Below, piece by piece: positions 11,381-24,270 of a DNA stretch of 64,000 nt (its first letter is position 1; the number at the start of each line of letters is the position of its first letter). This DNA is from Inia geoffrensis (taxonomy: Eukaryota; Chordata; Mammalia; Artiodactyla; Iniidae), in the NCBI GenBank assembly GCA_036417435.1, contig CM070910.1:16309501-16373500 (forward strand), written 5' to 3'. A program made the position numbers and the translations under genes. The notes under the pieces were generated by a model, which saw only the letters and a program-made list of their open reading frames with translations, ran no database searches and was not told the origin of the DNA.

Positions 11381-14300
11381 ATTTTATTAACTTGATTGAT
11401 TAATTACTAACTCGAATACTTACTGATCATTCTCTTCTTTAAAACTTTTCTGGTCAACATTGCATATTCTTCTAGCGTCCTAGGTTCCTTATTTTGGTAC
11501 TTCTTAATGTTTGTCAAAAGGATGTATAAGTAAAAACTATGACATTTATTCTCTCACTTCTTGCTCTGGCATCTCATCTACAGTTACAGCATCATCTAGG
11601 GAGAAGCTCCTTTAAATTGTAGTTTAAGCTTCCTGTTCTACTTGATGAAACGTAAGCATTCAGAATCACAGAATTTGATGTTGAAAGGATCTTAGAGATT
11701 ATTTAGTCCAACATCTCTATTTAACAGAAGAAAAACATGAAGTTCAACTCACACAAGTCAGTAGCAGAATTTGAATAAAAGTTTAAGCAAAATTTGCCTT
11801 TTTAAACTTATGAATCATAAAACAAATATATACATATACAGTAAATAGAAAGCAACTAAAATTTCAAGAGTAATTACTGGCCCGTTTCATTTTTGTTAAA
11901 GATACTTGTCCATATTTCTAATATGACAATACTAATGTATGAATCCATTTATCAAAGTAAGTTTTTAAAAAAAATCATGGAATGGCAATAAAGTTAAAAC
12001 CTACTCGATTCTATATATTCGTGCATGAATTATCTATCTTCCAGATTTTTAGAGTGAACTGGGAGTCAAAATCACACCACTACCTAGCCTAATGCTTCCT
12101 ACCTAGGTTGATAATCATGACCTAGTCTACAAGGCAGGAACAGATACCACCAGACTGTCTGCTGAACAACACTTAGAACAGTGCCTGGTACATGTATTAA
12201 GCACTGAAAACGTGTCAGCTACCGCTGCTTCTCCACCAATTACTACTTCTGAATACATTCATATGATTATAAACATGGCCGTATTAATGATTCAGTCATA
12301 CAGACAAGCATCCTGTTAGAGGACCAGTACCTCACTCTTCTCCTTTTGGTCTATTGTCCAAGTTTTGTTCTAGTGAGCAGGGCCACAACCCTTAGTTATC
12401 TAGGAATACCTTTCCAACAACTCCCAAGCTAGAAGTACTTTAATATCTCAACATCAGAGTCTATAGGCTCTGAAAATTAACAGCTCATTTTAAAAGGAAA
12501 TTTTCTACTCCAACACTTCTAAACTTTTAAGCTCATTTACCCACGATACAGAAGGCATGAGAAATAAAAGGGAATCTCATGTGAAGCAGGAAGATTTTTT
12601 TTCCTCTTAATTGTGCTTAAGTTTAAACTTAAACTCTTCCCCAAATTAGCTTCCCCTCTTCAACTTCCCATTTTTATCAGAAATAGCAATTTTCTTGTTA
12701 GCCTGAAAACTGAAATTACCTTTTCTCTTGCCTTCCTTTACCTTTCTCAACTGCTTCAAATTTCATCCATTTAATAACTAACATTCCTCAAAACACAACT
12801 CCTGAGACTCTCCTCACTGGATATTACAGTCAGTACAGTTCACAATCACTTCCACAGTTCTGAAATCTAAAAAGTTCTGAAAAGATTTTTTATGAAGCTT
12901 CATGTCAAAACTCATCTGGTAGTGGCAAAAATCTGCTTTGAACTGATGTGAAGCTACTTATAGGCTTTATTTCCATTTTTCACTGCAGAGATACTAGTGT
13001 TTAACTACTGGGTGATGCCTCAAACCTTGCTGGGCATGTTACATAGTATACAATATATACACGTTACCTTTCTAAAATTCAAAAAATTATGAATTCCAAA
13101 ACATAGCTGGCCCCAGCGTTTCAGAAAAGGTATCATGGACCTGTACAATATTGTTCCAAGAATCCTAATTTAGGCACCCTATTCTTAACTTTCTTTTTGA
13201 TACTTCCCCTTACACCACTCCATGCATTTCAGCCTCCATATTTACCACCAAGTTGTATAGGTTCTTCTTTCCAAATACCACAATTGCCAATTCTACTCCA
13301 CAACTACTGCTACCACACTATCCCAATCATCCAATTTCTAAACGACCAGACCCACAGTTTACGTCCCTGCCATTAAGTTCTTCCCATCTGACCCAGCAAG
13401 CAGATTAAGAAAGGCTCCTATATAACCACTTAAAATATTTCACTTCTTTGCACAAGAACTTAATAAACTGGAACAGATACATAATAAGAGGGTAAAGATG
13501 GTGATTGTGGGATTATAGATGAATTTTTGTTACCTTTTAAACCTTATCTATAACTGTAAGCTAAGAAGAGGTTCTCTTATTTTTCAAACTTAATGAAGTT
13601 TTAAAAATTTCTAAATTGACATATTTATTCTGTAATTAAAGCAACACAAACAAATGAAAAATATACTAGGCCGCTCCCCTATTTATCACTTCAACTAAAA
13701 TTCCTCAGTGTGGTTTTCAAGGCCTTCTCCAGTTTGGTTCCACTAGGACTGGTATCATGGACACCCCCCTGGCCAACCCCGGCTTTTCGGTAAAGGCCAG
13801 TTTTACTGAAATATAGCTAATTATTTTTTAAAAAGAATGATTTTTAATGAGTAAAATAAATGATCACAAAGAAAATCAATTACACTGAAAAGCACAGTAA
13901 TCAAGTGTTCTTTAGAACCCATATTTATGATACATTTATATATTTGCTTCTTTATTAACACTCAACACAATAAAATCCAGCAGGGGTCTAATAACAGCTA
14001 TAATTTTGAAGTAGTAATCTACATAAACTGTACTCAGAGACAGCCACAACAGTAAAGTAATATGAAAACATCTGTGCTTTTTTTCTATTAGTAATAAAGT
14101 CACAGGTACTGCTACTACTACTGTGCTTTACTGTTTCAAGTCATAATGGAAGGAAATATTAAATTTCAGTTACAGGTTATTCGTTGGTAAAAATATACAG
14201 ATTTTTTTTTTCAGGGACTCCTTTAAATTCTCTCCTCAGACGCTCTTCAGGGTTATGGAGTCTAGAATTAAACTCTATTAAATCTACCTACTTTTATTTC

Positions 14301-16440
14301 CCACTAGTCCCCACAGTCAGAGAACTTCAGTCAGGCTTTGTCTGAACATGTTCAACCCTGCTTTCATTCCTGACTATGTTACTGCTCTAGCTTAGGATAT
14401 CATTTCTCCACCTGGATGCTTATCAAAAGCTTAACTATCTCTTGAAAAGCAATTCATGTTCCATCTCCTTTTCGAATTCTTTTTCTACTTCTTCAGCTCA
14501 CATGGATCTCTCTATTCCTAGAACTCCTAATGTACCTGTGGGTCAATGCTTCATGACCCAACATGTAATTATTTTCTTAGAGTTCCACTTCCGTGTCTCT
14601 TCATCCAAGGTGTAAGATCCCTGGGGACATGGGTGACATGCTTGTATACAGGACACTGCACATATAATATAGGCACATCGAATGTATTCAACAAAGAAAC
14701 TATTCTCAATAAACCAAGTATCAGAAGACAATTTCTTTGGGAAGTTTAAGTACCAGAAAATACATCAAGGGGACTGAAAATTCCACTAAGCAGTAAAAAC
14801 AGACTCATAAATTAAGCTTAATATTAATAATTCACCTCAATCAGAACCTAGATAGTCATATTATATTAAAAACTCAGAAACTTATTTACCTGGCAGTAAT
14901 GAATTCCAAGTAATAAATCAGGAATGGAGTGCTAAGGTAGGCATAAAACAATGATTCATTCAAAAAATATTTGCTAAGCATCTACTACATGCCAGGCACA
15001 ATTCCAGATTCCACTGATTCAATGGTAAAAAAACAAAAAACAAAAAACCCAAACCCCCCCAAAAAACAATGAAAAACAAAAACTCACATAAGAATTTACT
15101 GTTAGACCTTGGACTAGAACCTGGGGCTCCTGATTCTCATTATGAAGCTCTGGAACAAAAAGCTGTTTCTGTCTTTCAGAATAGGTCAAGTTGGGGTGGA
15201 GAAATGTTCTCAGAAGGCAGTGAATCATGTAAAACATTATAAAGAAAAAGATTTGGAGCTATTAAAAAATATATATATAATCTACATAGTATATAAATAT
15301 AACATTAAAATCTCTATACATAAAACCTATAAAGAAATAGATTTGGGGATAAGTTTCAATTGTCTGTAGAACATTTATTGCCTAATGATACTAGATGAAT
15401 GAGGTATTACTCTACTCACTGATTAATATTTTAATCACAAATACTTCATCAAGTTTTATTCTTCTTCAAAGAGCTCTGCCAAGCTGCCTCATTGACTTTA
15501 TGTAAAAATATAAAAACTTAAATACCAATATCACAGAAGTTGGGTGGGTGATAGCAGTCACGGTGGTAAACATTATTCTAAGTAATCTTCTTCACCGGAG
15601 GGAAGAGCCCAAAAGAGGAGGATAATGCGAATGCGGGTAGGAAACAAGGAACTGCTCTCCACACATTTCAATTTCTAGTGCTGCTTATGACCAAACTGAA
15701 ATTACTTTTCTTAAAGGGAAGTTCTTAGACTAATAGCAATGGAATTCAGAGACTGAGTGAGTGAGTGAGGGGGAAGGATAAGTGGGTGGGACTGGAACAA
15801 ATAAACTAATAGTCTGACAGTGCCATGCTAGTAACCTTAAGTCACCTTGTCCAAAACTCAACCCACTGCCTCCCACGCAATAATATAGCTATATGTTAAT
15901 TACTAATAATAGAGCACTGATTCTGAAGTTAGAAATCTCAGGGTCTTCAATTCTTTTCCTCACCATATACAATCACTGGCAAAGTTCTACTGATTACTCC
16001 CACAAATGTTTCTTGCATTAATCCCCTTTTCTAGTCCCACAACCTCCTTGTTCAGGTATCTTTTACCTGGATAATCAAAGTAACACAATAATCTCTTATC
16101 TGATGGCTTATTCCACTCTTAGGCCTTTCTAAGCTATATTTCACAGTGGTAACAAGCTTTCTAGCTCCTAAACATAGCTGGATTATGTCACTTTCCTCCC
16201 CAAGAGAGGTAAAAGATTTTGTAGAATTAGACTGTACTGAGTTTTGGTAGAAGGTGATGACATTGACCAAGGGAATAATGGAAAAGAGGTTGGGCAGGAA
16301 GAGAGGAGACTTAAAGACCAAGAACGTACAACAAAGGAGTCAGAAAAGTTAGATAAAATGCAGGAAAGAATGGGATCAAGAAAGCCAAATGAAAAAAGGA
16401 ATAACAATAAAGTTTTAAGTTTATTATTTTTATAATAATT
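11381..16440. other. Non-coding DNA with scattered old repeat relics
   Basis: No gene is recognised. Weak relics are visible at 11655-11780 ('gaaaggatcttagagattatttagtccaac', a common ancient mammalian repeat), 12130-12215 and 14950-15010 (tails of the 'gtgcctggtacat' and 'gccaggcacaattcc' type), and L2-like prose around 13680-13770 and 14230-14560. The rest appears unique and AT-rich. Confidence 0.45.
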
Positions 16441-16444
16441 TTGT

Positions 16445-16570
16445 AACAATGAATAGCTAACATTTATTAAGCATTTATGTATGTGCTAAGCACTGGGCCA
16501 AATGATTTATAAGGCATTCACTCATTTAATGCTCTCAATAATCATGAGACGTAGGTACCTCTGTATCAGA
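16445..16570 (+). repeat. MIR SINE fragment
   Basis: The fragment matches the MIR core pattern: 'aatagctaacatttattaagc', 'tgtgctaagcactgggcc', 'ctcatttaatgctctcaataatcatgag', 'gtaggtacc'. MIRs are tRNA-derived SINEs that stopped moving early in mammalian evolution. Confidence 0.8.
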
Positions 16571-17347
16571 CTCAGCTGACTACACATTGTTCTCTCCCAA
16601 AGAAAATAAGGATTATTTTATATAGCGCCCCGCCCCCCTCTGGCCCCGGCCTTATTCCCCACAATGCCTAAAACAGAGCACCAAACAATTTACATTCTTA
16701 CTATGTTGGTGTCAACAATACCAGAGGAAAGCCATTTTTCCTATTAATTTCATTAATATGTCATTGACTAGCACAATATATACATGTATATACAGCTATA
16801 TACATACATACACGTACGTAAACATACACATACAAACACACTAGGGATCTGGAAATAAAATACTATGGCTTTCAAAAATAACTCTTCTCTTGGGGCTTAA
16901 ATCTGAATTGGAACAGTAAAGGCTCAGGGTATTTTTGTCTTGTAAAGCTCAAAGGAGGAAAGGTAAATGAACATGTTTTTAACTGAAGAGAAAAGAGGCT
17001 TATACCCCTACCATCTACCTGGAAAGAGGGAGGACCTAGTCCTCCTAAAGGCAGATGAAAGCTACTTTCTTTTAAAATGTGATAGGAAATTTCCTATGAG
17101 ATACTACTATGGTCTAAACTCTAAGCCCAGCCTACTATTTGCCATGTGTGCTCCACTCCGTACAAGAAGTCTGGGCCAACTTTAGATGATTCTGCATAAA
17201 TCCACTACCACTAGGAAAAAAGAACAAATAACAAACGGCAAAATGTGTGCTTCACTGACCTTGGGTTAGTAATGTTGCTATGTTTGGGTGCATTCTTCAG
17301 GAATGTAATATTTGTTTGAAAGCATCAGGGTACTACTCAGAAAAGAC

Positions 17348-17558
17348 TTTTTTTTTTTTTTTTTTTGCGGTACGCAGGCTTCTCACTGTTGTGGCCTCTC
17401 CCGTTGCGGAGCACAGGCTCTAGACGCGCAGGCTCAGCGGCCACGGCTCATGGGCCCAGCCGCACCGCGGCACGTGGGATCTTCCCGGACCGGGGCACGA
17501 ACCCGTGTCCCCTGCAACGGCAGGCAAACTCTCAACCACTGCGCCACCAGGAAAGCCC
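17348..17558 (-). mobile_element. CHR SINE (short form)
   Basis: The copy is antisense: a T-run (the complement of the A tail), then gcggtacgcaggcttctcac, ending gcgccaccaggaaagccc. The exact TSD cagaaaagac occurs at 17338-17347 and 17559-17568. Open frames read here are shadows of the GC-rich SINE body. Confidence 0.95.
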
Positions 17559-18659
17559 CAGAAAAGACATTTGACCATAACCTATACTCTGGAATCTCAA
17601 AAACTCACTTACTTTTAAAAGCAAGCAAATCTTCTAGCTTTAAACTTTAGTAGTATGTGTGTTCACTCATTCATTCACAAATATTTACATAGAGCTTAAA
17701 TGTTAAGGCATTGTACTAATGCTGTAAAAACTTATTTAGTGGGAGAAACTGAAAAATAAACAGAATATTATAATAAAATATGGTAAATCTTGTGATAGGG
17801 GAAAAAAAGTCCTGAGATATTTAAATTATAAATAAGAAAAAGCATTAATCAGTTACAACAGAAAATATCATGCCACTTAAAAAAGTATTTTCCAGAATAC
17901 CTTAATAAGAAAACATACCTGAATGGAACTCAGAAGATCTTTTTACCAAGTCTGTAAACTGAGGCTTACCCTTTCCCTTTACCAATTTAATTCTTGCTCT
18001 AAGTCAGAAATCTAAGTCTCTCCTTGCTAGCTATTTTGCATTCCTATTTTAAATTTTTGTTTTTGACCTGTCTATTTGGCTATCTGTTTTATCTACAAAA
18101 GAAATGTCGCCAAAGAAAGCCTTTCAGTCACTTAATAATAGTGTCAAACCCTTTTCACAATATGCATAAAGCTACTTCATTTACAAAGATTTAGGACAAA
18201 GCTCTGAAAATTAGTAAAGCACATGTGTCTATACTACTATTATAGCCATCTACTTATCAAATAAGCATGATTAAATACACATTACAATAAATATATATAC
18301 CCCCAATTTGTCTCCCAACCACATAATTTCTGGTGCAATGTGAGATAAACAACAGTGTTGATAAACAGAACCAATAAAAATTTCCACAAAGTTCTTCACG
18401 TGGTAGGAGAATCTTGCTTTTTGCTAATAAGCCTTAAACAATGGTACACTAAAAAGAAAAAGGTTACAGGTATAATTTTTAATAACTATCACTATAATTT
18501 CTCATATATCAACTCAACTGATGACTCTCTAATTTCTATTTCTAGCCTGAATTTCTTGCTTGAATTCCATTTGCATATCAAATTACCTACTTGATAGGTC
18601 CAGTTAAGTGTCTAATAGGCCTTTCAAAGTTAACACATCCAAAAAAAAAAAAAATCTCT

Positions 18660-19010
18660 TGATTGAGCAGCCCAAACTTGTTACTTCACTGTCTTTCCCA
18701 ACTCAGCCAACAACGACTCCATACTTCCAACTGCTTCGGCCAAAAATCTTGGAGTCATCCTTGACTTCTCTTTTATGCCTCAGATCCAATTCATCAGCAA
18801 TTTCTGCCCACCCAGGGTATGTAATATATCCAAAATCTGATCTCTTCACACTCTTTCCTGTTGTTACTCTGGTCTAAGCTACCATCAGCTCTCATTTGGA
18901 TAACTGCAGTAATTTCCAATATGGCTTCCCTGTTGACGTCTTTGCCCTGCTCTTATAGTTTACTCCACAAAGAGCTGCCAGAGTGAATCTTTAACAAGGA
19001 AAGTTACCTT
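18660..19010 (+). repeat. L2-like ancient LINE remnant
   Basis: The text follows the widespread degenerate LINE pattern 'atcttggagtcatccttgacttctc... ccaattcatcagcaa... aagctaccatcagctctcatttggataactgcag'. Family assignment is by memory of the pattern and is tentative. Confidence 0.45.
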
Positions 19011-19084
19011 CAGTTAACAGTTTAAAGAAGAAAAACCGTATGGTCATATCAAGTGATTCTTAAACTAGGAAGAGACAGGCACCT

Positions 19085-20970
19085 ACAAAAAACCTACAGC
19101 TAACATGTACTTAATGGTGACAGACTTCGTGCTTTCCCTTAAGATTAGGAATAAGACTAGCTTGCCTGATGTCACCACGCCTACTAAACACAGTATTAGA
19201 AGTACTAACCAGAGCAGTAAGGCAAGAAGAGGAAATAAAAGGCATCCAGATTGGAAAGGAAGAAATAAAACTGTCTCTATTCACACATTAGAAAACACAC
19301 AGTCTCCACAAAAAAACTACTAGAATTTATTAGTTTAGCAATGTCTCAGGATAAAGGATGAACTCACAGAAATCAACCATATTGCTATAAACTAGTAATA
19401 AACAACTGGAAACCAAAATTTAAAACAGTATCATTTACAACTGCCCCCCCCCCCAAAATATCTAGTTATAAACCTAGCAAAACATGTATAGAATTTGTGT
19501 GTTGGAAGCTACAAAATGCAGATGAAAGAAATCAGGCAACCTAACTGTAAGGAGAGATAAACTGTGTTTACGGCTTGAAAGACTTAACAAAATAAAAATG
19601 TCAATTTTCCCCAAATTGATCTAAGGGTTTAATGCAATTCCTACCAAAATCCCAGCATGATTTTTTTATAGATTCTAAATTTTCCATGGAAAGGAAATGC
19701 AATAGTTAAAACAATTCTGAAAAAGAAGAATTAAGTTAGGGAAATTTTACTACCTGGTTTTAAGACTTACCATACAGCTACAGTTAGCAAGACAGTGTTG
19801 TAGTAGTACAGAGATAAACACAAAGATCAGTGGATCAGAATAGAGAATCTAGAAACAGACGCTCACAAGCACAGCCATCTGACTTTTGACAAAGGTGCAA
19901 AAGCAATTCAATGGAGGAAGGATAATTTTTTTTTAACAAGTGGTGTTGGAACAGCCAAACAATCCACAGACACAAAGTGAGCTTCAATTTAAACTTCACA
20001 CCTTTATGTGAAGATTATGTAAAACTGGATCATAGATCTACATATGCAAGATGTAAAGCTTTTTAGAAAACTTTTAGAAGAAAATAGGAGAATACCTTTG
20101 GAAACCTAAGGTTAAGCAAAGAGCTCTATTAGACTTGACAACAAAAGGCACAATTCATAAAAGAAAAAAAGATAAATTAGACTTCATAAAAAAATTTTTT
20201 TTTCTCTGCAAAAGCCCCCATTAAGAGTATGAAAAGATAAGCCACAGATCAGGAGAAGATATTTGCAAATCACATACTTGACAAAGGGCTTGTGTCCAGA
20301 ATATATAAAGAACTCACTAAATTCAACAACAAGAAAACAAACAATCCCATCAGAACATAAGCAAAAGACCTGAATAGACACTTCACCACAGAGGATACAC
20401 AGACAGCAAACAAGCACATGAAAATATATTCAACATCATTAGCCATTAGGGAAATGCAAACTAAAGCCACAAAGAAATGTCACTACATATCTATTATAAT
20501 GGCTGAAATAAAAAATATACTGACAATACCAAATGCTGACAAGGATGCAGAGAAATTAGATCTCTCATATATTGCTGATGGGAATTTAAATAGTTCAGCC
20601 ACTCTGGAAAAGTGGCAGTTTCTTACAGAGTTAAACATACATTTATCATACAACCCAGCCACTGTGTTCCTGGGGATTTATCCTAGAGAGATGAAAAAGT
20701 ATTTTCACATAAAAACCTGTGGAAAACTGTTCACAGCAGCTTTAGTTTTAGAGCCCCAAACTGGAAACACAAAAGTCCTTCAATCAATGGCTGAACAAAT
20801 TGTGGTACATCCATACAATGGTATACTTCTTAGCATTAAAATGCAATGAACTACTGATACACGAAACAACTTGGATGGATCTCAAGCGCATAACGCTGAG
20901 TGAAAAAAAGCCAATCTCAAAATATATAACACAACACACGATTCCATTTTTATAACAATTCTTGAAGAGT
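19085..20970 (+). mobile_element. Ancient L1 ORF2/3' fragment (L1M type), sense
   Basis: About 1.9 kb of degenerate L1. The reverse transcriptase area is recognisable (aggaaataaaaggcatccag, gaaataaaactgtctctatt), but the stretch that should encode the FADD box is deleted after 19285. The C-terminal part at 20418-20849 is still open by chance (ESTLEKW-like region, NPATVFLGIYPREMKKYF). It ends near 'gattccatttttataacaattc'. It is older than the L1 copies at 1-3.4 kb and 41.5-47.5 kb. Confidence 0.8.
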
Positions 20971-20999
20971 GAGGGGGGGGAAAAAGGAAAATAGCTCAC

Positions 21000-22110
21000 G
21001 TCTTAAAATCCTTCAGCGGCTTCTAATCTCATCCTGAATACTAAAATCCTTTCTACAATCTAAAGAGCTATATGGAAAGCACATCAATAGATGAGAGGAT
21101 CTCATCTACTCTTCTCCCGCTCTCTTAACTCCAACTGCACTGGTCTTCTTGCTGTTGGAACACGGCAAGCATGCTCCTGCCTCTCTATTTAGAAAGCTCT
21201 TTCCCTTTTTCACTCAGGCACCTGCTCAAATGCCATCTAATCAGAGAAGACTTCTGTGTTGCTTCCCAAATAAAATGATGTCTTCTTCCTCTTTCTCTCT
21301 CTCTAGGAACCTTAAAACCAACAAACAGAACTCAAATATCTTCCTCACCTGTTACTGCCCCTGGTATGCTCTTGTGCTGATGAATGGCAGGCATTATACT
21401 ATGCACTCAGGTACTCAAGCCAGGGCATTTGTGATTACTTACTTACTTCACACTCAGTATTCTCTTCTCAAATTCATCACCTACTCTTCTCCCTAGTTAC
21501 AGCCTTAACTCACGTCTTTATCAATTCTCAAATAAATGGTTATAAGGCTACCTCCCCCCCTCCCCCCCACTCTTTTCTAAATATTCTCTACACTGCAGCC
21601 AGAGAAATCTTTCTAGAATGTTAATTTAAACATTCCATCATTTATGGGATGAAGTCAAATCTACTTTACAGAGCATACAAGTATTTTCATGCTCTTTCTT
21701 CTCATTTTCCACCTCACTTCCAATTAACCCACCACTGGTACCTAATGCACTGTGGAACTATTCACAGTATTGAATAGGTGTGGACTTTCCTACCTCCATC
21801 CTTTATGCATGTTGTTCTCTCTGACTGCAATGGCCTCTCTTCTCCCAACTTGTCCTCCTCTTCCTTGCCTATCTGACACAAACAGATTGTGTCACCCTTC
21901 CTATGAAGAATTCCCTCTTATACCCCTCCTTCCCTCACTGAGTCAGACACTCCCTCCTGTAGATTCCTAAAGTGTTTTATGTCTAACCTTGTCACTGCAT
22001 TTGCTAGTGTTAGTACACTATTGATAGCTTGTATACCTGTCCCTTGAGGGCAAGAACAATATGTTAGTCATCTTTCCAATCCCATCACCTAGCAAAATAC
22101 CTGGCACACA
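21000..22110 (+). repeat. L2-like LINE remnants, two adjoining blocks
   Basis: Two blocks (about 21000-21560 and 21580-22110) have the familiar degenerate order: 'ccttcagcggcttctaatctc', 'ggtcttcttgctgttggaaca', 'gcaagcatgctcctgcctc', 'cacctgctcaaatgccatct', and at the end 'ccttgagggcaagaacaat... cctggcacacagcagg'. The apparent open frames at 21149-21496 and 21752-21970 are chance readings through this relic. Confidence 0.55.
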
Positions 22111-23990
22111 GCAGGACTCAAAACTAATTCAAAACTACTGGATAGGTGAATTAGGTTGACCAATAAAGAAGGTAGAGATGAGGCATGGTGAAAGAATGAG
22201 TCAGACAAGATTTTTTGGGTTAGCTATTTTGCACACATATATAATAGAAGCCATATGAAACAAACTCTATGGAGTTTCTTTCTATTCTTTTGGTCATGTG
22301 ATACCCTATAGAAATTGAAGTACTGATTCCGTAGCTTGGTTTGGCTAAGATCACCAGTTCACTTTTCCCATGAACCAGTTACCTTCCTCAAAAGAGTACT
22401 TCTTGTTCCATTCACAGAGCTACAGCAATGGCTCTGAACAGTCATCCTGTAAATTCACGCCATTGTTCATGAGGGGAAATCTCATGAAGAGCATGAGGAT
22501 GTCTCACTCAGGCCAAGCACCACCTCAGCTAGAAAAATCTCAAAAGAGAAGAAGAAAAGTCAAGCCCAACCAATACATGTCAATACATTTTCATATGTAA
22601 AAAAGCAGAATTGGCTTTGTGGAAATGGAAATTTTTTATTTTTTGAAACCCCACTTCCACATGTTTATTTTTCCATTTCCTTAGAAAATCATCATAAAGT
22701 AGCAAACAGTACTTAGTTAAGTACAGTTCAGGTATATGCTAGTCACAAGGTAAACAGCAAGTTACTCTCAATGCAAACACACAGTACCTGTATTTTCACC
22801 AACTTTTGTTTGTCAATGGTCCCTTAGATATCTTGAGTACTTTTTCTCTTCAGTTCTAGTAACTACTTAACTGTGATGCCTACGTGCATCTGCTTGAGTT
22901 CCAAAGAGTAGACGCCCATGTTTGTCAGGTCACTAACAGTCTTTTAAAAATTAACCAAGCAATTATACCACAATCTGTGCTCAATGAATTAAAATGGAAC
23001 AAACACTCTGTTCTGAAGCCCTTTTACAAAGCAAACTTTCTTGCCTATATTGCTATCTTCTCTGTTACTATTTTCTAGTGATAACTTAGCACCAATAAAA
23101 GCTGATGAACAGAAAATGTTTGTATAAGCATCACTGTATAATACAAACTGTATTATTAGTAGGTTAAAATATTACTTATACAAATAGCAATTAATACTCA
23201 TTAGAACAGCAAAATATTCTACAACAATCACCAGTTCACTCAATGAATTAAGATAAAAAAAATTTTAGGAAAACTCAAAGCAAAAAATCGCAGTTAACCC
23301 AGTAATGAACATCAGGAAATTCAGCACCGTATCTTTTTTGAATGTGAAATATGGACACAGAAAAGAATACTATTAAAATAATTGAAAAAATATTAACTAG
23401 CAATTTAAAACCAAAAAATTACAAAGGTCACCTTATACAGATAAAGTGGTATATGTTTTATAGTATTCTATTTAAGCTCATATATTTTCAGTGTTTTCAA
23501 AATCCGATCCATGCCCATCTTCTAATGCTTTTCACGAAAAAACCTAAATTATGGGTTGTGAACTAATTTCAAATAAAAAATGTGGGCTTTTTCACAGGAA
23601 CAGATAAGAAAAATACAAAGAATTAATCATTTGCATGTTTATTTTGTAATTAAAAAAATAATGGTGATGTTTTGTTTACTTCACCCTTGGTCTGAAGAGG
23701 TACAGTAAGTTAAACAGTATAGAAGTTATTTCCCTTTTATTCTACTTGTTGGGGAAAATGAATTGAACAGGTATTCTGAAAGCAAAACCTAACAAAGCTA
23801 AATTCCAAATGTAAGATTACCTCCCATTATTTGAGCTATATGTCTACTAGAAAAAATAATTCACCTTGTTCTGTTTGAAAGATTAATACTTTTTGAAACT
23901 GAGCTTCGCTAAACAGAAGCTAATATTGATATAAGAAAGTTACAGGGAAGAAAATCTGCCTCAAAAAGCATAGGATATATCAGACATTTT
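22111..23990. other. Non-coding DNA, nothing recognisable
   Basis: Largely unique AT-rich sequence. A 76-codon open frame at 22370-22600 has a basic C-terminal half but no family resemblance I can name. No other element is supported. Confidence 0.4.
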
Positions 23991-23994
23991 GACT

Positions 23995-24270
23995 ACTACT
24001 TATTGATGACTACTAAATTCAGGTAAGTACTGTGCTAGATAATATAAATACAGAGCTAGCTAACATTAAGAAATACAGATAATGTAGTTAAAACTACCAT
24101 GCAAGGTATTATTATACCTATGTATTCTTCTAAAGACAAGTCCTAGAGTCAAAGAGTTTGAGTGATTAGCCTAAGACCACAAAGCTATAGTTAGTAATAG
24201 AACTCACATTTGAACTTGGGCTCATCTGACTTTAAAAACCAGGTCTTTTCTTATCATACGTCACAGATTC
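23995..24270 (+). repeat. MIR-like SINE
   Basis: Degenerate MIR order: 'gtactgtgctagataat', 'caaggtattattatacctatg', 'ttagtaatagaactcacatttgaacttgggctc', then an ending of the 'catctgac' type. Confidence 0.6.

Noticed and set aside
17312..17650. 112-codon plus-strand frame
   Set aside because: It is read through the antisense CHR SINE, as are similar frames at 10877-11164, 28316-28737, 35543-35949, 46139-46299, 54760-55027, 60205-60675 and 63444-63790.
22370..22600. 76-codon frame with basic C-terminus
   Set aside because: No homology recognised, no promoter or splice context; expected by chance.
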